A program made the position numbers and the translations under genes. Below are positions 45,312 to 57,512 of a DNA stretch of 64,000 nt, in pieces. The stretch covers positions 50,924,574 through 50,988,573 of the forward strand of contig NC_065921.1 of NCBI RefSeq assembly GCF_024586455.1. The letters run 5' to 3'. The stretch comes from Bactrocera neohumeralis (Eukaryota; Arthropoda; Insecta; Diptera; Tephritidae). How positions within the stretch are numbered: position 1 is the first letter of the stretch; each line of letters starts with the position of its first letter. The notes under the pieces are model-generated. The model was not told where the DNA came from. It worked only from the letters and a program-made list of their open reading frames with translations, and searched no databases.

Positions 45312-47884
45312 TATAGATACTGGAGTTCACACATTCGGTACCTAGGGACTTGAATAGTTTTGTTTGGATTTGGTCATAAGATGGAATTATTTGTGTAAAA
45401 TTTTAGTGTTAAGTATATCAATTGCTTCCTGATTTGTGTACTGGACAATGAAAAAATCAAGTGAAATTTACATTTTGTTATATGGGAAGTAGGCGTGGTT
45501 GTGGTCCGATTTTGCCCATTATCACACTATGACATAGAAATATGAGAAAAATGCGAGTTAGTCGAAATCGATCGGTTGGGACCCGAGATATGTGATTTCA
45601 CTAAAAAGTGGGCGGTGTCACGCCAATTGTCCAATTTTTATAACGGCTCCCATAAAGCCCTAACATACCATCTCGGAGTTAAAATTTAATGTTTCTGGCG
45701 TATTTAGTTATTGATTTACTGCGCTTTTAGTTGTTTTGAACATGATCGTTATATAGGGAGTGAACTCAGCTAATTAGGTTATTGTTTAGTAGTTTACGAG
45801 ATATGTACATTAAACTTATTAGAAGGCAGTGCCAGGTCCACTTTTTCAAAATTTTTTACCCACAGGTGACTCTTGCAACTGGGATCCCCAGTACCAAATT
45901 ACAGTTTAATATCTTAATTTCGTGTTTAGTTATAACACATTATAGGTTATAGGTTAATGACAATTGGTGGGCGTGACAGTGGTGCGATTACGCTCATCTA
46001 CGAAGTCGATTTTTTTTTGTACTAAGGAACCTGCATACCATGTTTCATTAAGATATCTCAATTATTACTCAAGTTACAGCTTGCATGGACGGACTTAGTT
46101 TTAGATGATACGTACAACCGTTAAGTGAAGAAAACTATAATACTTTGTAGCAACTGGTTGTAAGAGTATAAAAATAGCGGAACAGCTGCAGTGTTAATAA
46201 AAAGTTCAATTTGAGATGAGCACAGAACAATGCAAGATTTAACGGCAACGATGAAGCTTTTGGTGCTGCTGTCTTACCACTGTCTGGGATTGTCATTCTT
46301 CGTTTATTCTAAGGCAACCATAAATATGTATGAAAAATTGTAAACTAATCCACATTCAGATTTTACACTATATATTAAAAATGTTAGAATATAACTGCAA
46401 CCAAATACGCAGTGCATCCGAAAAAAAACTTAATTAAGTTAGAGTATATTCCTGAAAGTAAAAATTAATTGTTTGGATCATAACTGACTCAATAATCGGT
46501 GTCTCAAAATGTAGAAGTTGACGAAAATGGATGTATTTTAAATCATTCCATACAGTTGTTGATGAAATGGAAACGAAAATTATCCGGATATATCCCGGGA
46601 GGACACCATATAATCATCGGTTGAGAATTGGTCAACTATCATTATTGAATGTCCTCAATTATGCAACGGCCAACGTTTGATAATCAACTAACAACTTTGA
46701 AAAAAATAATTTGTTTAAAGTTGAATACAATATTAATAAAATATAAAAAATCAATATATGGTAATATATTTTATGTTTATTTGTGCTTAATAACGAATCA
46801 AAGAAAATTAGAATAAATTATTTTCAACACCACAGTGTTATTTTTACGCCGGGAATAACCTTTTCGTTTTCATTATTTTATTTATAGATACAATACGAGG
46901 TAAATATTTCTAAATTTAATAGGTTTTGTTCTTCACCGTATTTGTCTACAATTAATCGGCGCACTGTGTTGCGGCTAGTGAAAAAGTAACTTTTCTCCGA
47001 TTATTTTTTTCAGTGTTTTTAATGATGCAATTTTGTCACAGACATTCCAAGTAAACAAAAAACACATAAAGCTTATTTCTATGTTGGCCCGTTGTTTTTT
47101 AATTGATTTTAGAAGTCAAATATACAAAATTTTCACGAAAAGAGGGGATTTCAGGGCTGTATTCAAAATGATCTCATTTGATTTTGGTGACAGATATTTT
47201 GATTCGGAAAAAAACTCTGCCTTCGGACAAGTATCTTCTGTAAAACAAAGGAATGTTGTTTGAGACATTTTCATATGCACCTTTTTTAGAGCGAAAACCC
47301 GACTAAAGGTCCATTTTTGCATTAAATTTGGGTTAGGTAAGCAATATTTATCTAAAAAGTCCCAGAGAGTCCCAGTTCCAAGCCACTACAGAAATGTTAC
47401 ATAATTTGTTTTCAACGAACTGTGAAAAAATCAGCTGCCCATACCTGCCCTCCTGGGAGTTATGGCGATTTTAGTATATCACTCTCAGTATTTATTCCAT
47501 AGAAATAGAACGGAAATTCTTGGAATCACTTATTGAATAATTTAATCATATTGGTTTTCGGGTGACTTTCCGTCATCCCACGTCAAATTTTTATTATTTT
47601 CAGACCGGTTTCGGCTAATCGCCATCTTTTCTTTTTTGTCACTAATTAGTCCGCATGTGTGTCCGTCTTTATATAGTATTTTCTTTTAGCTTGTGGTGGT
47701 ACCTTTCTCTCTCTCTGTTGTTTTACTATTTTATTCTTTTTTTTAGGCAATATGATTTCCAAAAAATTCCGGTTTTGCAACACTGTGCGGCGCTTATTAT
47801 TGGGGACATGTACGGTCTGGTATCGGGGACTTTAAGACAGCCAATCATCTGCAATTATTAAACCAGGAATATTGCTTTTAAAAA

Positions 47885-48570
47885 ACTTCTGGGAGGAATA
47901 AAGGAATTGGTGCTTTAGAATCGACGATTTACAGTCAGAGATCTTACTGGCATCGTTGCAATATCGGAACGATCAGTGAAAACCATTTTAAAAGATCATT
48001 TGGCCGTAGAAAAATGAAAGTTCCACAATCTCTAAATTTTTTCGAGAAATAGCGTCACGTCAACGTCTATGAAACAATGCTTTCCGACTACCAGGATGCC
48101 ATGAACTGTATTATTACTGGCGATGAGTCTGGATCTATGCTTACGACCCGAAAACAGACGATCAATCGGCCGAATATCGTGGCAAAGATGAGTCATATCT
48201 TAAAAAATCACGTTAAAAAGTAAGGTTATGTTAACAGTTTTCTTCGATTATTGATGCATTCCAAACTCCTTCCGACCCAACAAACTGTAAAAAAGAAATA
48301 CTATTTGAATGTTATGCGTCGTTTGCGGAAAACTATTCGTAAAAAGAGGTCGGAATTATGCCGGCGAATTTTGGTTTTTGCACCTGGATAATACACCGTC
48401 TCATACTGCATTGATTCTTCGTGAGTGAAGAAACTTCGAGTCACCCATTTCACACCATTCCAGAAATTGTCCTTAACAACTGTTTCGAGAATTCTAAAAA
48501 AAAGTTGGCATAAGTGTATTGGGGCCAAGGGAGATTACTTTGAGGGGGACGATATCGATTTTAAAGAATA
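47885..48570 (+). pseudogene. Mariner transposase relic
   Basis: With frameshifts and stops: DLTGIVAISERSVKTILKDH, YETMLSDYQDAMNCIITGDE, IYAYDPKTDDQSAEYRGKDE, then WHKCIGAKGDYFEGDDIDF at the end (about 48505-48565). These are successive blocks of one mariner transposase. D2 and D3 regions (48240-48450) are scrambled. TIRs not recognised. Confidence 0.8.
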
Positions 48571-48723
48571 AAATAAAAATTTAAAAATTATGAACAATGT
48601 TTACTATTTTTTGATCATAAATAGTAGTATATTAGAAGCCAGAATAGATTTTAGTTTACGAAAGACACCAAAAAGTTTTAATAAAAAGAAATGCGAGAAC
48701 TATACTGCTCCTATTGATATATA

Positions 48724-49527
48724 CAAAGTGCGTTCCGTAATAAACAGGACTTATAGAAGAAATAGTTTTTTCGGCAAAATCAATTTATTTTACAATACAG
48801 CTTTTTTCACGCTCCAAAAGCATGTCAAACGAGTGTTTTAGCTCGTTGGCCGGAATGGCCGCCAGTATGCCATTTCAAGCCTTTTGAATAGCCTCTACGT
48901 CTGCCTAACGCTTTTCTTTCATGGGCAAATGCATTTTTCCGAAAAGGAATAAGTCGTACGGTGTCATATCAGGTGAACACAGGGAGTGGTTAATGGTTAA
49001 AATGTGATTTTTGGTCAAATAATGTTGGATTCTGAGCAATTTTTGGTCGTCAGTCAATTTGTGCGAAACAAACCGTGCACACACCTTTCGTAAGCCCAAA
49101 TGTTCTGTCAAAATGTGATAAATCGATGTTTTGGAGATGTTCAATTCCATTTCCATGAATTTCATTGATGATTTTTGATGAATTCACGCACAGTTTCGAT
49201 GGAATTTCCGGTGATCACGGATTTTGATTGGCCCACATGTTGATCGTCATTTATGACCTCACGACCACTTTGAAAACGTTGAAACCACTCGTGCACTCTG
49301 CTACGGGATAGCCAATCATCGCCATAAACTTGTTTCATCAATTGAAATGTTTCGGTAAAATTTTTACCAATTTTAAAACAAAATTTAATGTTGGCTCTTT
49401 GTTCGAAGCTCATTTCCCCACCGATAACACAAGCATACTGCATAAAGACGACAGATTCTAACGCACCAGTCGACACATAGATGGCGCCAACATCCTATCC
49501 ATCCTATTTACTTTGGAACGCACCTTG
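48724..49527 (-). mobile_element. Mariner element, internally deleted
   Basis: 804 bases, TIRs CAAAGTGCGTTCCGTAATAA and CAAGGTGCGTTCCAAAGTAA (inverse), TA on both sides. Minus strand: MSFEQRANIKFCFKIGKNFT and WLSRSRVHEWFQRFQSGREV, a frameshift near 49162, then KFMEMELNISKTSIYHILTE, LRKVCARFVSHKLTDDQKLL, then a jump to HSLCSPDMTPYDLFLFGKMH with the third Asp. D1 and D2 are lost in the deletion. Confidence 0.85.
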
Positions 49528-49786
49528 TACATAAAGTTTTGTGAATATTAAGAATCTAAGGGTAGTTAAGATCGAAAAAACGTATTAAAGAAGGGTTTTG
49601 TTAGCTAATATTATCAGACGTGAACAGAGGTTATCCTATTTAATACCGTTTTTTTTATATAAAATTAATTTTGAAAATTTTCTTGTTGTTTTGAAGACCC
49701 TTCATTTTTGTTTGTATTTTGTTTATACTAAAAAGCTACTATAATGAATTGAATAGTTCAGTTTTAGAGATTATAATAACATTTAC

Positions 49787-50066
49787 CTTCAGGATCCAAA
49801 AGACGGGTAACACCATATTCTTTTTCCACTATATGAAACGCTTGTTCCAGACGTTCCCGTGGGCGATCCATTCTTGCTTTCCGCCAATCAAGCAAATCAG
49901 GTCTATTTCGATGAACTAGAGCAGAAAATGCCAATCCATCTCGCCAGGACGTAGTGAAGTCGTTCACCCGCACTCCCGGATAACGTAGAGTCGAGCGACG
50001 AGCCCAACGTAATAAAGCCTCTCGTGCGGACAAATTATCATCTTTTCCAACAACAATATCCGAAAT
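49787..50066 (-). CDS. shot: shot exon encoding most of CH2 (actin-binding domain)
   Basis: Exon of 280 bases: 93 codons plus one base. The acceptor is TTTTTAACAG and the donor GTAAATGT. The peptide starts ISDIVVGKDDNLSAREAL and contains LLRWARRST, VNDFTTSWRDGLAFSALVH and HRNRPDLLDW, the hallmark helices of a type-2 calponin-homology domain, then RLEQAFHIVEKEYGVTRLLDPE. CH1 and CH2 together make the actin-binding domain that anchors the microtubule-actin crosslinker to F-actin. The phase-0 start lets it be joined either to the CH1 exon (60910-61080) or to an alternative first exon. Confidence 0.97.
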
Positions 50067-50681
50067 CTGTTAAAAATAAAAAAACGATAATTACTAAATT
50101 GATATATGTATGTATGTACATATATACCATATAAGTATATTTGAATTAATATTAATTTTAGTTTACTGAAATTAATAGAAACGACGAAACTACTCATCAG
50201 ATTTTTCTATATTAAAAGCGAAGAAATGTAATTTACTTTAGAAAAAAATTCCTCTTTAATGGAATTTGGAATTAGCATCATATCTTTATAACGTTTTTGT
50301 CGAGGATATTATGAAGTCATCTTAAATTATGGATGAACTTTTTCTCAACGCTGTAGCTATTCTGCTATTTTTTGTTTTTTTTTTTTTGATTTTGCAAAAA
50401 AGACTTCTTTAGTACCATCTGTAGGACTAAAGGAATAACTATGCAAATTTTCACGACTTTCCACGCGGTGGTTCCGACGTTATACGGGCACATAACGAAA
50501 TAGCGTTTCATTTTTATATATAATATTAATATGTGTAATTAAATCTTGGACTGGATAAAGTAAATTTGAAAAATTCCAACTGACGCAGTATTTGTTAAAT
50601 ATCGACGATGTCATAATGAAACGGTGCGGAATAGTGTTGTACCGCTTATGTTTAACACAATTTTTTTCTTTCCCAAAAAAT

Positions 50682-51777
50682 AAGGTGACATTGTATTTAT
50701 TTTGAAAATTCTTTATTTATTCATCCAAATCAATTTCATCCCCTTCAAAGTAATCCCCTCCCGATGCAATGCACTTATGCCAACGGATTTTCCAATCTTC
50801 GAAACACTGGTTGTAGTCACTTTCCGGGATGGCCTTCAGTTCCGTCTTCGCTGCAGCTTGAATCTCCCCTATCGTATAAAAACGGTGTCCCCGGAGCGGT
50901 CTTTTGAGCTTGGTGAACAGCCAGAAGTCGCACGGCGCCAGATCAGGTATACGGTGGTTGCGGAACGATATGGGTTGAGTTTTTGGCGAAATGATCACGA
51001 ATTACGAGGGCAGTATGGGATGGTGCATTATCGTGGTGTAAAAACCAAGAATTGTCTTTCCACAATTCCGTCCTTTTTAGGCGGATAGCGTTACGCAAAC
51101 GTCGCATAAATGTTAAAATAATATTCCTTGTTGACTGTTTGACCGGTTGGAAGGAATTCATAATGCACAACACCACGATAATCGAAGAAAACAGTCAACA
51201 TGACCTTGATTTTTGAGTGACATTGGCGCAATTTTTTTGGTCTCGGTTCTCTTTTGGCACGATATTCGCTCGATTGATCGGTTGTTTCGGGGTTTGTTTT
51301 CGGTATCAGTCGAGATTTGACGTGCTGAGGCCCAAAACATCCTTCAAAATGGTATTGGCTGAGCCTTTCGATATGCCAACTTCATCAGCAAGGTCTCTAA
51401 TTGTTAATCGACGGTTTTTCAACACCAAATCTTTGATTTGTTGAACGTGAGCTTCGTCGGTTGAGGTTGATGGTCGCCCTGGACGCTCTTCGTCTTCGAC
51501 ACGTTCACGGCCGGCTTGGAACTCACTATAACACTTGAAAACATTTTTTTAGACATAGCCTCATCACCATAGGCTTTCTGCACCATTATCAACGTATCCG
51601 CAGCAGAAAATTGATTCCCTAAGCAAAATTTAATGTAAATTCTTTGCTCAACAAATTTCGACATCGCAAAACACGAAAAACTCACTTTTAGCAGCTCACA
51701 AGACGACACGTATCTCAAACACTGATGAATATTTTGACATGAAATTTGACATAAATGTGACTGACAGTACTACCAAC
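50682..51777 (-). mobile_element. Mariner element, near full length but decayed
   Basis: Minus strand 51718 to 50717: MSKFVEQRIYIKFCLGNQFS, a frameshifted middle, MRRLRNAIRLKRTELWKDNS, WFLHHDNAPSHTALVIRDHF (D2), LAPCDFWLFTKLKRPLRGHR (D3) and IRWHKCIASGGDYFEGDEID at the C-terminus. The region with D1 (GDESW) is missing. Ends estimated from weak inverted similarity; the boundaries are approximate. Confidence 0.8.
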
Positions 51778-51789
51778 CTAAAAAAAAAA

Positions 51790-52745
51790 ATAATTCTCCA
51801 AATCCTTCGACGCCCGCAGTTATGACAAGACTGAACAGGGACCTTGGTAAAAATTGAAGATGGGCATGGCACGGCCTACTTTTTGGTACCATATCTCGGG
51901 ACCCGACTGACCGATTTCGATAAAATTGGAAAGTGGTATTCTTTTCATATTCCTATGTCACGCTGGTAAAATAAGACATCGGACCATAACCACGCCTACT
52001 TTTCATATAGCACAACTTTAAATTCCAATTGATTCTTTTATTTTCCAGTAAAGAAATCAAGAAGCACTTATTATAATGGGATTAAACTTTGCACGAATAA
52101 ATCCTTCAGTGTATTCCACTTTATGACAAAAAATTGTTCAAATCCAACCCAAACTGTTTAAAGACCGTAGGTACCCAATATGTGGTCCCCAGTACCTATA
52201 GTTGACTTTTGTTCGAAAACATCGGCCAATGTGTGAGATATGCAATAGAAATTCAGATATAATCCTTTTCCTGCAGTAGTAATTTTGTGTATCCAAAATG
52301 AGTGGAATCGAGTAAATACTTCCCTGAGCCCCCATATACTTAATATAAATATTTTTGAACTTCCTGGTGGCTGGATATATCGACCAATATTTGAGTTATC
52401 TCAATGAAAATTTCGGAATGTATTTGAGTCATAATAGTATATCATTGTGCCTAAAATGAATACAATTGGGCAAAAACTTCACCTAGACCCAAAAGCCAGG
52501 ACTTTTGAACATCCGGCTGATTTTGTATAATGACTACGTATAATGATTTTGGTTTTTCTAACAATCTTATGCCAAATATATACGTAGGACAGTGTATAAG
52601 TTATATATGGTGCATATATATACAAAATTGCTTAGATTTCGATCTCTTATTGAAGTTTTACACCGTGAGGTATTTCCATGGCTTTGATTCCAGCAAGTTG
52701 CAAGAGTATTATCTTCGGTTGCACCCGAACCTTTCTTACTTGTTT
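51790..52745 (-). repeat. Dispersed fly repeat copy
   Basis: Contains inverse versions of the blocks seen at 45480-45620 (GACATCGGACCATAACCACG, CATATCTCGGGACCCGACTG) and of the ATATGGGGGCT and CCGGATGTTC blocks. The right end is GCAAGTTGCAAGAGTATTAT then CGGTTGCACCCGAAC. Confidence 0.65.
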
Positions 52746-53029
52746 TTTTTTTTTTGTAATTTTTCGGCGGTCGAACATCTGAAACAAATCCAGTTGAGTA
52801 AGACTCCGTCAGAAAAAGAGCAAATTGCAAGTGGTCCTCTAGCAAAAAAAATGTATGGAGCAGGTACAGAAATTATAGCCGTAAGAAGGCGGAATATAAA
52901 TCGAGAGGACAAACGTACTCAAATTTACAACTGTGAGTACATTAAATAAAGGACCTTTGCTCGTATTTATATCTAAATCTGCAAGGAAAATGGTTCATAA
53001 AATTGAAATGTGCTATTTGATTAAAAAAA

Positions 53030-54760
53030 TGTATACCCTGAACAGGGTATTTTGAGTTTTCTGCCAAAGAAATAGCTAATTTGTTGAAACCGCCCATATC
53101 GGAACATTATAGCATATACATTTTTTATTTCGCAAGATAGAATCTACTGTCCAAGGCTTCTATAAAATCACCGAAGAAATGATTCAGATCGGTATACTAT
53201 AGCACAAGCTCCCATATATGTACATACAAAGTGATCGATTGAAATCAGGTACTGGTTGGAAAACTTTTTACACTCTTGCAACATATAACTTCAAAATTTA
53301 TTGTTTTGTTTACCCAGTAGTCGTTTGTAACACCTATATAAATGATGAGGATGACGAGGCGAATTAAATTCCGAGTGACTGTCTGTGAGATCGTCTGTCA
53401 GTCCGTTTGTCCGTCCGTGCAAACGATAACTTGGGAAAAAGTTCGATATCCTGATGAAAAATGGTGCACTTATAGATGCGGGACCACGCCCATTAAATGA
53501 CGTTAAGCGAAAAAATATAAAAGGTTATACTAGGCGCCTGTTGCAGTTGAAAGAAAAGAGCATCTGTGGGGTGAAAATTCTTGGAAAGTGGGAGTGCCTA
53601 CACCCACACAGTTTTTCAAACAAACTTGTTGAGGGGAAGTGCTTTTAGCACTGCTTCATGTAATGTGAAAATAGGTTAAATCAGATAATTATCTAGTCCA
53701 CTCTCCATATAACGGTTATATTGAAAGCTACTAAAAGAAGAATAATTAAATACGTCAACAAAAACCGAAATTGTACGGAAGGGCTTCATAAGAGTCCATA
53801 TCAAAATTGAACAATGCGTGAAATTCTATAACTCAAGAACTAATAGGCCAATTTTAACCGAATTTTCTACCTGACGTTATTTCGACATTCGTATGTTGCG
53901 TTGCGGAAATAGACCAAATCGGACAACAACCACGTTTAGTTCCCATATACAGAGTGGGCCAAAAGAAACCAAGGGGTGTAAAAGTTTAATAACTTTTTCG
54001 TTTATTAATTTTTTTTATTGAAATTAAATGGAGAGCGGTATCGGTTTATGATAGAAAAATTTTTACGTCCTGCTCTTGAAAACAGCTCTGGTATGTGGTT
54101 TCAGCAGGACGGAGCTACTGCCCATACTGCCCGAGACACAATGGCACTTTTAAGTCAAATTTTTGGAGGGCGAATAATTTCCAGAAATTCGGAAATTATT
54201 TGGCAAGCGCGATCGCCAGATTTGACAGCAACCGACTATTTTCTTTGCGGTTATTTCAAGGAGCGAGTGTATGTGAACAAGCCAGAGACAATCCTTGAAC
54301 TCAAGGCAAACATTGGTGCAGAAATTCGAACGCTACAGCCACAAGTTTTGAAAGATGTTATGGAAAATGCTCTAAAAAGAGACATCATTTTTCATACTTA
54401 GTGTAAAAAAATTTTCCTTTTGTATATTATATAATCTGAAAGAAAAAATAAAAAAAAAATTAATAAACGAAAAAGTTATTAAACTTTTACACCCCTTGGT
54501 TCCTTCACCTCTTGGTTTCTTTTGGCCCACCCTGTACAAAAATTTTAAATTCCATACGATTCTTTCATTTTACAAAATGTAAATCAAGTGCCAATAAAGA
54601 TATTGGAACAAAACCTTGAGCAAATATTGCCTCTGAGATATGCATCACACGTGCAAAAATAAATGAAATGGGATCATAGCTAGGACATGTGAATCTCAGT
54701 GCCTAAAGCTGATTTCTTGTTAGTTCACCGAATTTTTCCAAATTCCATATACTACACTAG
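53030..54760 (-). repeat. Dispersed fly repeats, interrupted by a mariner derivative
   Basis: 53030-53260 starts GTATACCCTGAACAGGGTAT, a palindromic end, with CCGCCCATATCGGAACATTA. 53260-53945 and 54538-54760 are a copy of the TGTTGCAAGAG family in inverse orientation (CTGTCTGTGAGATCGTCTGT, CGTCCGTGCAAACGATAACT, ATGCGGGACCACGCCCATTA). Non-coding apart from chance ORFs. Confidence 0.55.
53950..54534 (+). mobile_element. Mariner deletion derivative with long TIRs
   Basis: 585 bases between TA sites (53948-53949, 54535-54536). The TIRs are about 60 bases: CAGAGTGGGCCAAAAGAAAC ... GGGGTGTAAAAGTTTAATAA and on through CTTTTTCGTTTATTAA; the right arm has 16 additional bases. 54018-54401 is an open frame for the transposase C-terminal half: GERYRFMIEKFLRPALEN, MWFQQDGATAHTARDTMALL (D2), RSPDLTATDYFLCGYFKERV (D3). 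The N-terminal half and D1 are absent. Confidence 0.9.
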
Positions 54761-54882
54761 GTTTTCCTGCGGCGTCTCTCGCATAGAATTAAAACAGCAC
54801 ATTACAGCAGTTTTCTCTTCCTTTTGAAGCATCGCATCCGCAAAAATTATTTTTATCGCCTGCGATGGTTCTTGCCTTCCTA

Positions 54883-55219
54883 CAGGGTTTGTCCGAAGAG
54901 TAATAGGACTGAGTCGATTTAAAAAAAAAATTATTAAACCAATCTTTACAATTCTATAAAAACTTTCAAAATAGATTTCTTCTGCGTCGATGCAGCGCTA
55001 CCAGCGCGATTTCCAAGCATTGAAGGTGTCACGGAAGGCATTCTTCTGAAAAGTCCGTGGGGCGCATGCTCAAATTTTCTTGGCACACTTCCACTCACCG
55101 CACTTCACGTCGCGCGAAAATGTTTGTCCCGACTCTCTCGGTGCTGGGAGACAACTGACCAGCCGCTCGTTCGTTAGCCCTCTACCGAATCCAGTCGGTG
55201 CGCGCACAGAAAAACCCTG
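54883..55219 (-). mobile_element. Short mariner derivative, family shared with 63035-63746
   Basis: 337 bases. Left end CAGGGTTTGTCCGAAGAGTA and AATAGGACTGA; right end ACCCTG with a degraded arm; TA on both sides. On the minus strand about 54985-55050 encodes the C-terminal AWKSRWxxRC-like block. Most of the transposase is gone. Confidence 0.75.
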
Positions 55220-56272
55220 TACACTATCTTGTGTCTGAATAAGCACCTAGCTCTAAGAATTGTCAACATTGATATCTTTTTTCCATCTCTTTTAGATTCT
55301 AGTTAAAACCTCAACCTGTACCTTATTATAATTTCCAATATGGCCGAAAATTTATCCAGATTATTATTGAGATAGTTAACTTGATACTAAAATTTACTCC
55401 TAGAGACAGCTCCAGTTTGACAGTATATTTTGCAATATCTTCATAATTCTGTACAAAAAGATTCTTTCACATCTTTGACAAATTGTTTAACAATACCTAG
55501 CTCGATCATGTATTAAATCTCCGGGTTTATTTGGAAAAAATAACTTTGCTGAAGATGTTTCACTCTCTTAATCACATCCAATGGTAGACTGTACCGATAT
55601 CTGGGTATTTGACGGCATCATTGTTTCTGAGTAATCCAAACGAATTACTTTTGAAATGGAAGCGAGCTTTTCAATAAATAAAACAGGTCATTTAGTAGAG
55701 TTAGCTTTTCGCATGATTTTTCGTATCTTTTGGGAAGGAGTCTGAGAATGGGGATCATGTTATCTTTTTATGTGCGAAGAACCCTAATAATGACTGTAAA
55801 AGTAAATTTTTATTACTAGCAAGCCAACATTTATCAAAATAATAGATACGCAATTATCATAAAAACAAAAGCTCATTCAATATTTTCACGAATAAGGTCG
55901 TAATCTGGGCCCTTGAAAACATCAAAATTTGACAAGATATCCAGGACAAGAAAACTTAGTGCTTTCAGAGTTTTACTTGTGTAATTTTAGAAGGTGTTTA
56001 AGGAGTTGCCAAAATTATTTTAAAAAGGAGCAACATATCAAAACTAATAAAATAATAGATTAAAATGATGTCAAATATAGTATATTATCATCATTAATAA
56101 GTTCCTCAAAAGCATTTATCCATCTATCAAAAAGTTAATTAACGCAACTCTAATTCTCAACATAAAGTATTATTAAACATCATATTATTTAATAACAAAC
56201 ATTTAAATATTAGGATTACACTATACTTTTGTCGTTAAAACTAAACTGATTACCATTAATAATATATTTTAC

Positions 56273-56581
56273 CTTTATATTCGATTCTTGGCAAATAGCT
56301 CTTGTCTTCGGTGCTTTACGGGCATTTTTTAACCCAAAATGTTTTGGTTTCGTGGTGCTACCGAAAGCGGTACGATTTAATATGGTCACCTTACGAATTG
56401 AACACACAGTAATACGACATGGTCCATTTTCAGATCGTTTAATAAGTCTACTACTATCAACACTATGGCCAAATATTTCTGTCGTTGTACATTTGTTCTG
56501 GATAGTATATTTAGGAGCATACGAAGCAGGTTCTAGCGGCTGAGAATTATCTCTTTCCGTCATCATCTTGAAATGGGCCAA
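56273..56581 (-). CDS. Candidate alternative first coding exon of shot (CH1-less isoform)
   Basis: Open frame starting at ATG 56579-56581 and running 103 codons to a donor AAG|GTAAAA at 56273/56272, phase 0. It lies within the 10.8 kb intron between CH1 and CH2 exons, and the CH2 exon also begins in phase 0, so splicing would give a protein with only CH2. The peptide begins MAHFKMMTERDNSQPLEP and is basic and unstructured (KRSENGPCRITVCSIRKV, KHFGLKNARKAPKTRA); I recognise no domain and no transposon similarity. Shot is known in Drosophila to have an isoform class from an internal promoter that lacks CH1 (family knowledge). The assignment here is inference from position, phase and lack of repeats. 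Alternatively it is a chance ORF: its frame continues past the donor to a stop near 56216. Confidence 0.5.
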
Positions 56582-57512
56582 ATTCGTTGATAGTTTAAGA
56601 AAATTCAGAATCGTGTATATTTTCAGTATTCAAAACTTCTGAATTGATTGGTGAAACAATTATATATAAATAAATATATTTTAAGTACATGTTCAGAGTT
56701 AAGACCTCTAAAATAAGACGATAGAATGATTTAAATAACCACTTTGTTAGAACTTTCCCAAACAAATCAAAATATTCTGTGAACTTCTACTAAAACTAAA
56801 AATCTTTCCGGCGTAAATTGCTCTCCGTTATGCAACATATTTTTGCTAATATACATATTTGTTGTAACATTGTAGCATTAATTGTAAATATAAAGTAAAA
56901 AATTTGGCTAGTCAAAATTTTTATTTATCCTATAGCTTTGAAATAAAAGTACAGTATTTTTCAATTAAAGAAAGTTAAAGGTAAGTTCACGAAGTCATGG
57001 TAGAAGTCGGTTTATTATGAAAGCGAGCTACAAGCTAACAAGCTTTGAGATATCTGGCAAAATACTCTTCAATATTTATTATTTATATCCTAAGAGAGGC
57101 AGTGAATCGTTAAATACCCAGCGGGATAATGATTCACCGCTTACATTTTTTTTTTGAAGAATGCTTCGAAGAAAATTGTATGTAGAATTCTTCGATACTT
57201 GCTAGTGCACAAAAGTAAGCTACATATGTAGCTAAATTCTACAGTGCTCATATTTACAATCAAGTAAGTACATGAAAAACGTTACAATACAATATGTAAA
57301 CAACAAATACAAGTTGATAAAATAAAATTTATAAGTAAATATTTCCATTATTTCGTCAAACCATCAAGCATTTGCAGAAAATTTGCAGAAAGTTGGTTGT
57401 GTTTAGGTGAGCTGATATTTTAATTAAAAATTTTGTTTAGTTTTGTGTTTAAACTTTGAATAAAGAAATAAAAGAATATTCTCGAAAAGGCATATGAGAA
57501 GACTAATTAAAA

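Larger units (their letters stand above)
44540..46180 (+). repeat. Dispersed fly repeat copy with two nested elements
   Basis: 44560-44600 (CAAAGTCAGCCGGATGTACG) and 45320-46175 (GTAGGCGTGGTTGTGGTCCG, CGGTTGGGACCCGAGATATG, GTGGGCGGTGTCACGCCAAT, TAGCAACTGGTTGTAAGAGT) belong to the same family as 22330-23180. Interrupted by a mariner fragment and a pogo-like MITE. Confidence 0.6.
42969..49786 (-). other. shot: shot 6.8 kb intron between CH2 exons
   Basis: Intron splitting CH2. It holds a dispersed-repeat copy with a mariner fragment and a pogo-like MITE (44540-46180), a mariner relic (47885-48570) and a TIR-bounded mariner derivative (48724-49527). I recognise nothing in 42969-44084, 46181-47884 or 49530-49786. 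Confidence 0.75.

Noticed and set aside
52530..52949. 139-codon plus-strand ORF
   Set aside because: It overlaps the end of a dispersed repeat and a T-rich run and shows no protein family pattern.
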